From Fasciola hepatica (Eukaryota; Platyhelminthes; Trematoda; Plagiorchiida; Fasciolidae): a DNA stretch of 64,000 nucleotides. The notes under the pieces were generated by a model that saw only the letters and a list, made by a program, of their open reading frames with translations, did not search any database and was not told the origin of the DNA. Both the position numbers and the translations under genes were made by a program. Position 1 is the stretch's first letter, and every line of letters begins with the position of its first letter. Where the stretch lies: assembly GCA_948099385.1 (NCBI GenBank), contig CANUEZ040000103.1, forward strand, positions 6,992,501 to 7,056,500, in the 5' to 3' direction. Shown piece by piece: positions 57,580 to 64,000 of the stretch.

Positions 57580-58696
57580 TTCAGAAGTTCCATCGGCCTT
57601 TTCAATATCTGATATGAGGAATTCATATTATTCGTATATGTTAATATACCATAAGCATCCCCAAGGTCTGCTACATGCACACATGTAGACGGCGCTCCTT
57701 GGAACTCTTGAAATGATACAGACGAAGATGATGGCACCAACTGGGTATTATCAAAGTTGATAGGATCACCGTGGTGTCTGGATTCTGCAAGAGTTATTTA
57801 CAGTGTAATTGCACCCTCATGAATAAAAATGGAACATCCATTACGATGTTACCTTAAGGAGGCATCCAAACAACACGGGCACAAGACTTGCATCAATACT
57901 TCTCGCCGAAGGCGAAATCTTTGCCATCGTGATAGTCCGGACATGATGGCGTTTTATCTGGAAGCGAGAATGTAGACAGAAATGTTACCAAGGTTTCACT
58001 ACATCACCTACCTAGAAAGAAAAACAAAAGTAAATAACAAAAGCTCATCCAATGTCCACCCAGTGTTGGTTATTGGTTTGCCCGACCGAATCCCAACCAT
58101 ATCCCAACCGTAGCCCAACCATAGCCCCACCATAACCCGAGTAAATCCCTATCACAGTGAACTGGAGCCTAGAGAAGGTTATTGTACTTTATGATTGTGC
58201 ATCTAAGCAAGCGAAGTTCAAATAAATTATCTTTTGCCCTTTCATTTACATTTGATAGCGATTACATCTACTGAGGCGCTAAAAGGGACAGATTTCTGAC
58301 CACTGACACCGAGGAGGAATTATAGTTCATAATTCAAGTTCATGGACCTCACTAGGCTCGTTTAGGACATAAGCATTCTTTTATATATGGAAGGTAACAT
58401 ACAATATGAGATAATGCGAAAATGGATGCAGTTAAAAGTGAAAATAGTGCATCAACTCCGGAACACGACCAGCCACCAGCGGACAAAGACAATTCAGAGG
58501 GGCGAAAAACCATAATTTAAAACAAAAATTTAAAGCATTTCAGTACCAGTATGATCTCAAATTTTTTCATGTATGTAACATTTCGAGAATTTCTTTCACA
58601 AGTATATAGGTCTTGTCTCGCAAAAAAAGTCAATCAACATCTCCATCAAATCCCCATCGGAACCCAACGTTACCATGGGGATCAGTGCTACATTGG

Positions 58697-59425
58697 CAGA
58701 ATCTCGTGTATTATTTTGCCGTTTCTATGTTTTGCAAGACATGAAACGTAGATGCAGCTGCCTAAACGGAATACAGTCATGTGAAAGGTTACGCATCTTT
58801 CAGTGGATGCGTAATCTAGTGTTAACTCAATCTAGGCTTCGTTTTGAGAGGTTTAGAGCAGCAATAAAATGTAGGAGCAATGAGGCGGCTGCATACCTGA
58901 GTAATACATGGGTACCACTTAAGCAGTTTTGGGCTGGATATATGGCCCGTGGTGCATTGGTGCTAGGCAATTTTACTACAAACAGAGTAGAAACAGAAAA
59001 CAGGCATTTGCAAGATGGTCTGGCAAACCTTTCAGACATCCTGGACTTTTCAAGAACATCGTCAAGCGTGTTCAGTCTTTGACTGGAAAAAGCTGTCGTA
59101 GGGTTGCCAAGGATCAGATCGCTTGTTACGGGGCACCCGGTGGGATCCAATGGTTGCAACCATTGCTTGTGAGATTAACGAGGTACGCACATGATTTGTT
59201 ACTGGAGCACTTGCGTCGCGAAGTTGTGCGATCAGTGGAGCAGATCAGTAGCGTATGGTGTGCATTAAACCCCAGGGGTGTCACGCACCACGTTAGTCTC
59301 AACCGGGATGTAAAGTGCGATTGTTCATTCAGTCACTAGTGGGCACTCTCCTGTAGGCATTTGTTAGCAGTTTGCAGGGAAGCAAACTACCCAGTTGGGG
59401 AAGTCGCGTTGGGCAGATGATCAGT
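58697..59425 (+). pseudogene. MULE transposase, C-terminal part with SWIM zinc finger (right copy)
   Basis: Mirror of 12,930-13,651. The frame at 58,675-59,082 runs uninterrupted from the EnSpm-like end through AESRVLFCRFYVLQDMKRRC and the TTNRVETENRHLQD block. After a frameshift (about 59,045) the frame 58,929-59,339 continues to CDCSFSH, stop, then WALSCRHLL. It lacks the left copy's 7-bp loss and is therefore the better-preserved version of this part. Confidence 0.8.
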
Positions 59426-59487
59426 CAGCGAAAACGTTTCCGGCAGCTTAGTGCAGCTTCATTCCGTTGAGGTTGATCAATAAAGGT

Positions 59488-59522
59488 CTCCGATAACGGG
59501 TAAAAGTTATCGGTTATCGGAG
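59488..59522. repeat. Short perfect hairpin (mirror)
   Basis: Same 10-bp stem as 12,833-12,867. Confidence 0.6.
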
Positions 59523-59645
59523 TTCGAATTTCTGGCTGAAGATATAGGTATTATTCGAAACAGGCTTCCTAAACAAGATTCTGGATTCTAGTCCTGGAAA
59601 ATAACGCTGCACCAAGCTCCAAACAGCGAGAAGCCGGTTGCAGTT

Positions 59646-60125
59646 GTGTCTCATGCAGACATATCCAAGATGGCCGAAGCCGCAAACAGGAAAACAGTAT
59701 TTCAAAATGATCTAATTGTCAGTACCAGCCACAACCATAATGACCAATCGCAAGCCGTCACGTATGGGGAAGGTAAGTCCGTGCGTCAGTCGTCAAAACG
59801 GAAATCCATTTTGACACCCAAGAACATAGTCAATGACGATTTAGAAATTTCAGGGGACCAACTGCACTCAGAGACTTTCAGAATGTTCAAAATTACGACG
59901 TCCATAACATACAAGACAAATTTTAAAACATGACTACTACAAGTGGACTGCTCGCCCATCCGTCAGGACGTTTACAGTGTCTTAAAAAGCAATGAACCAA
60001 ACGTGGACTTAGACGAGGAAATTCAATGAGTCCAATGTGGAACCCACGGACGATGGACACATTTCCGGTGTACGGCATTCCATAACGAGGAGGACTACCG
60101 TTGCGTGCACTGCATGGCCAATTGA
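59646..60125 (+). pseudogene. PHD-like half-finger frame downstream of the MULE (right copy)
   Basis: Mirror of 12,230-12,709. One frame with TGA at 59,931 and a second TGA just before VQCGTHGRWTHFRC ... YRCVHC. Same residues and same stops as on the left. Confidence 0.45.
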
Positions 60126-61618
60126 CACCGACTTCGCAACACGTGAACGAACCCAAATCCCTTTTCAGGGCCACGCCATTCTGATTACCTCTTCCGTTGT
60201 TGATTTCATCATATGTAAACTTAAGCGGTTGGCACATGAGTCTTCCTCTATGTGCGCAACTCCGGGATGGGGCTGCAATATCTCCGGTTAACATGCAATA
60301 GTCACGTGGAATAAGATGGCATTTGTGTGTGTGTGTGACGAAAATCGGGGTTTGTTTCAGTTAGTCGTTTGTTAGGCTTGCCTATTCACGCGGTCTTCCT
60401 CACGAAGTAGGTTCATTATCTATGATGGATTTAGCCTCCGTAATGCACTACTCAAGCAGTTAAACGGGCGGGAATTCTGTTTGGTAACTGTTGATTGATT
60501 GGAATATTGATAGGTATGGGTTTCGAGTATACAATTATCATCCCTTCGATTTCCAATATTTAAAACTGAAAAAAGAGCATCCTTTACTTGGCAATGACGT
60601 GAACCAAGCGTAGTAAAATTGGGCAGCGCTGCATCGGATTACGCTTCCCTGTTGTATACAAGACCAATAGGTTTTTGGCCAGTTTTCCAGCGGTTTTTAT
60701 TATTACGCCGATCGGTTTTCGAGCGGTTTGTGCCAATCGTTTGAAATACGGAATGCGCTTTGTCAATTTCTGTCAAGTTTCTCAAATAACGACTTACGAT
60801 GCTCATTTCTATCTCCCGATTTTTCGAATAATCGTCCTTATTTTCCCCCTTTTGAGGTAATAAAATAGGGCGATCTATACTATGTATTTCAGAGCGTTTC
60901 GATAGAGGTAATCTATATGCTTGAATAAAGCGCCAACTAAGCAATGCATATTACTTCGCTCGTCAATTTCCTTCGTATCAATTCATTGGTGATTCTTGTA
61001 AAACGGGTACAAAACAAACCGATCGAAAACCGGTGTTACGAACGGGGTGGGTGCTTCAACGGACGTGATTCACAAGATATATCGTTCAACAATAATAGGC
61101 ACTGACGCTGTTCTGCTGACTTTTCATAGCGTCATTGGATGGAGAAGATGACAGCGTTCTCGATACAAGCAGCGAGCCACCGTAAGCCAGGTATGCCATC
61201 GACACATGATTCGATGAGCAAAAGCATCATGGTAATAATAAAATCTTATGCTGGTCATTAGCTAAAACACACATGCATAGCTGTGCGTGATCATAGCTAG
61301 ATGTATGTAACAAACTAGTTGCTTACTTATCGAATAAATGTCTAATAATGGACCACACACAGCACGAGGGAGGATCAGCATAATGAAAAATTTAGGTCTT
61401 CCTTTTATAGCCAGATATAATCAGTTTTAACTGGTAAACTACCACCCTTAGTTAGGCAAACCTCTCCGACATACGTTGCAAACGTTCCAACGAAATTTGA
61501 GCAGAAATTCCGCATAACAGTTATAGTTTTTCTTTCCTATAATACACAACAAAAATATAGCGATGCACAGGAAATACTTGGCATGAATAACGTAATAACA
61601 TGACGTCTATTATAATTA

Positions 61619-61620
<2 letters not shown>
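60126..61620. other. Unassigned outer-arm DNA with the empty insertion site
   Basis: Contains the single copy of the 15-mer target (60,423-60,437) that flanks the 583-bp insertion on the left. No gene recognised. Confidence 0.5.

Positions 61621-61670
<50 letters not shown>
61621..61670. repeat. (TA)n microsatellite
   Basis: 25 AT units. Mirror of 10,054-10,106, without the GATA tract. Confidence 0.93.
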
Positions 61671-61672
<2 letters not shown>

Positions 61673-64000
61673 AAACGATGTTCCATTTAAACCTCATTTA
61701 GATTACAGCAAACAATAGTAATTCACCTTTATCAACCACGAACGCCGACCGTATTACTTTCACAGTACTAGAATAATTACAAAAACCAAATCACCCGCTT
61801 GTGACGGACAATAGGAACCACCGTACCTCACACCTCAGTACTGGACTAAATCAGTCTTACCGTCTGACTGATCCGGGTGAGGACATCTGAAAGTCGACCG
61901 ATATACATGAGAGGGGCTAGAAATTGACAAAAGAAACTGCAGTAGCAGGAGATGATGGAGAAAAACGTGAGATGCACTGCAATGGATTAGATAGCAATGA
62001 AACATTGGTACTCCGTAAACGATGGTCGGTGGACAGGGCACAAAACTCGTTGTAAAACAGAGAGCGAGCGATGCAATACGTAAAGGGTGGATCGGATGAC
62101 AAGAGTGATTTGGAAGGATTGGATGCGGTAGATATGGGCACAGATGTAGAAGGAATAGACGCATACCATGAAGGTTAGCGGTATGATAGCACGAGAAATG
62201 GCCGGTGAGGAACTGCAAGATGCAGAGCGAATGCATATGTACATATATACGTATAAATAAGTATATGTATATATGTATATATAAGAGGAGCAGGAGCAAT
62301 AACAATGGAGTCCTAGAAAAAAATATCAGTTACTGGGAGGTGCAAGTAAGGTTAGATCGAATGGTTATATAATTAAATTTAAAATATCGGAGTGAGTTCT
62401 CTTCATGACAGTTGAACATGACGGATCAACAGAGAGAGAGAGATGGAGAAAGAGAGTGTGAGACGAAGAGAAAAGAATTCGGATACACAGAAGTGATGAC
62501 GACTGTAAAGAGTAGTTCACAAAAGAGGGAAGATGAAGGAAAGTATCAAGGAGAACAGCTAAGAATGGATCTAATAATCTGACTGATGTAGGTAAAACAT
62601 GTAGCGACGGTGGAGCATGGGAGAAGAGTTATTAAATGGACTTACATTATTCTGCGAGAAGATCATGGTGATGGAAATGGCTAGGCAGTGCAGAGCGAAT
62701 AACGATACATAGCGGAGAAAGGTACCTGGGAGGTGAGACTGTTTGTAGTGCAAAGATGCAGCAGCTGTGACGGCGAACAGTGTAGGAGAGAAATAAGCAA
62801 AAGGAGTACCAGGGGAATCGGGCAATGGCAAATCAAACAGATTGAAACTGTAGGTGAAAACCATGACGTAACAATGATTTTACATTAGATGGAACGTGAA
62901 AAAAGCAGAACAACATGAAAGGCATACAGAAAACGCCTGTGGCAAGAAATATACGAAACAAGAGTTGGGAGCATGGACCAAAAGGACAGGCGAGACATAA
63001 CCATCAAGATCGTCTTACTACAGGAGAAACACGAAAAAAGGCTAGGAAGAACAAAACACCAGGACAGGTAAACCGGTGAATGAACACAACGCACAAAAAA
63101 TAAATGCGCTTCGGATTTGGGGACATGAAACTGGAGAGCTGCGTGCCTGCAGGCAATTGTACAAGTGGATGAAACTGGACGATGCTAATCGGGGCACTGC
63201 CTAATGGCAAGATCCACAGAGGAATCGCGAAGTCAGGAAAGGAAAATACAGTGTTGATGATTAAATGATAAATGTGGCTGTAAGAGGAGCAAAGTTTGGA
63301 ATCGCGAGTTCCAATATGAGAATTGCTCATGGGTGCTGGCGGAACTGCTGCGTAGTGGCATTAGGAAATAGCGTGATGTATATATACAAAGCGAGAAACA
63401 CGTCCAAAGTTGCGGGTACTTTAGACCAATCCTGTAGAGGAGCTCTGAACTGGTAGCAGACATTTGTTTGGAATTAAGTAGTCACGTATTGGTTGGGCAA
63501 TTGAGTCAACGAAGTAGCAGACAAATCATCTCTGATCGGGGTGTCATCAGAGCAGAGGCCGCATAGTATAACATCGGCAATCTGGTTAAGGGTTTTGCGA
63601 CGAACCCAAAAAGGTTGAAACTGAGAAAGGTGGGGTCGGCGAGCATATGTAGAGAGCTCGGGCGGCGTGATATCACTGCGCACTGGTTCAGATACACAGA
63701 CTGAAGGCTACTTCAGAAGCTTGGGGTTTCCCATACTCAGGGCCGGGTCTAGGCTGTTATCAGAAGGGGGCAGACAGCATTAGCCCAAGATCTTTCCTGC
63801 CGGAAGTTTTTCCGTATTTTACAGAAAAGTGAGAGGGCGGATTTACACTGCAGAGTGAAATTCCCATTTCTCCTTGACCCGCCTTTCTGTATACGTGGCC
63901 CAAGGGGTCCAAGACTGATAGGGCAGGCTGCTTTCCTTTATTCTGAGATTGGCACGGACTAAATTTCACAACCTTCGGGGGTGTTGCTGCCTCAAGCTGT
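61671..64000. other. Unassigned outer-arm DNA (mirror of 7,647-10,053)
   Basis: Lower similarity to the left arm than elsewhere, with many substitutions and small indels (compare 63,000-63,070 with 8,720-8,790). Contains an interrupted GA tract (62,430-62,460) and a SINE-like fragment at about 63,410-63,495. No gene recognised. Confidence 0.45.

Larger units (their letters stand above)
54152..58696 (-). mobile_element. EnSpm/CACTA-like DNA transposon nested in the MULE (right copy)
   Basis: Mirror of 13,652-18,416, 220 bp shorter. Ends CCCATGTAGCA (54,152-54,162) and the complement TGCTACATTGG (58,686-58,696). Subterminal repeat clusters at 54,165-54,310 and 58,075-58,145, a few units near 58,640. 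Transposase and DUF4806-like pseudogenes are on the minus strand. Confidence 0.75.
40532..64000 (-). repeat. Right arm of the giant inverted repeat (partial)
   Basis: Reverse complement of 7,647-32,053, continuing past the end of the window. It carries the same elements in mirrored order and orientation: RTE 3' part, gag remnant, CR1-like LINE, SINE-like copies, MULE with nested EnSpm-like element, PHD-like frame. Private differences are a tRNA-like insertion near 49,781, a deletion of about 220 bp near 55,140, a LINE 3' deletion near 48,380 and the lack of the left arm's 583-bp insertion near 60,430. Its inner end at 40,532 cuts abruptly into the middle of an RTE reverse transcriptase frame. 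Confidence 0.97.

Overview
The window is eukaryotic, repeat-rich genomic DNA with no bacterial-type gene organisation. Almost everything recognisable is a decayed transposable element: non-LTR retrotransposons of CR1/Jockey-like and RTE type, Ty3/Gypsy fragments, a Mutator-like (MULE) DNA transposon, an EnSpm/CACTA-like DNA transposon, tRNA-derived SINE-like repeats, one Penelope-like or retrozyme-like insertion and long (TA)n tracts. This mix (RTE + CR1 + Gypsy + EnSpm + MULE) fits a flatworm, most plausibly a trematode. That is inference from family resemblance; no host gene was recognised that would fix the species.

Layout. 1-7,646 is unique flank: SINE-like copies, a proline-rich ORF1-like region and a broken CR1/Jockey-like LINE (about 4,030-6,790), then a (TA)n tract. 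7,647-32,053 and 40,532-64,000 are two arms of one very large inverted repeat (24.4 and 23.5 kb), separated by an 8.5 kb spacer at 32,054-40,531. The right arm runs off the end of the window, so the repeat is longer than seen here. Read from the outside of an arm inward, each arm holds: low-complexity DNA without recognised genes; a frame with half a PHD-like finger; a MULE split in two by an EnSpm/CACTA-like element; a SINE-like copy; a second CR1-like LINE; another SINE-like copy; several kb of unassigned DNA; a Gypsy-type gag remnant; and the 3' part of an RTE element. The spacer holds the 5' continuation of that RTE element (left side only), a 125-bp (TA)n tract, further RTE pieces with a duplicated endonuclease region, and a Gypsy element deleted for RNase H and most of its integrase.

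The arms are not an exact mirror. The inner 7.8 kb aligns with no net length change and looks nearly identical, whereas outer parts differ more. Each arm has private changes: a 583-bp insertion with a 15-bp target-site duplication in the left arm (empty site in the right); a tRNA-like insertion in a divergent LINE patch, a deletion of about 220 bp in the EnSpm second ORF and a LINE 3' deletion in the right arm. Shared stop codons in the transposon ORFs show that most of the decay came before the duplication. Nothing here is a functional pathway. The biology of interest is the palindrome, its breakpoint inside an RTE element, and the order of nested insertions and arm-to-arm exchange it records.
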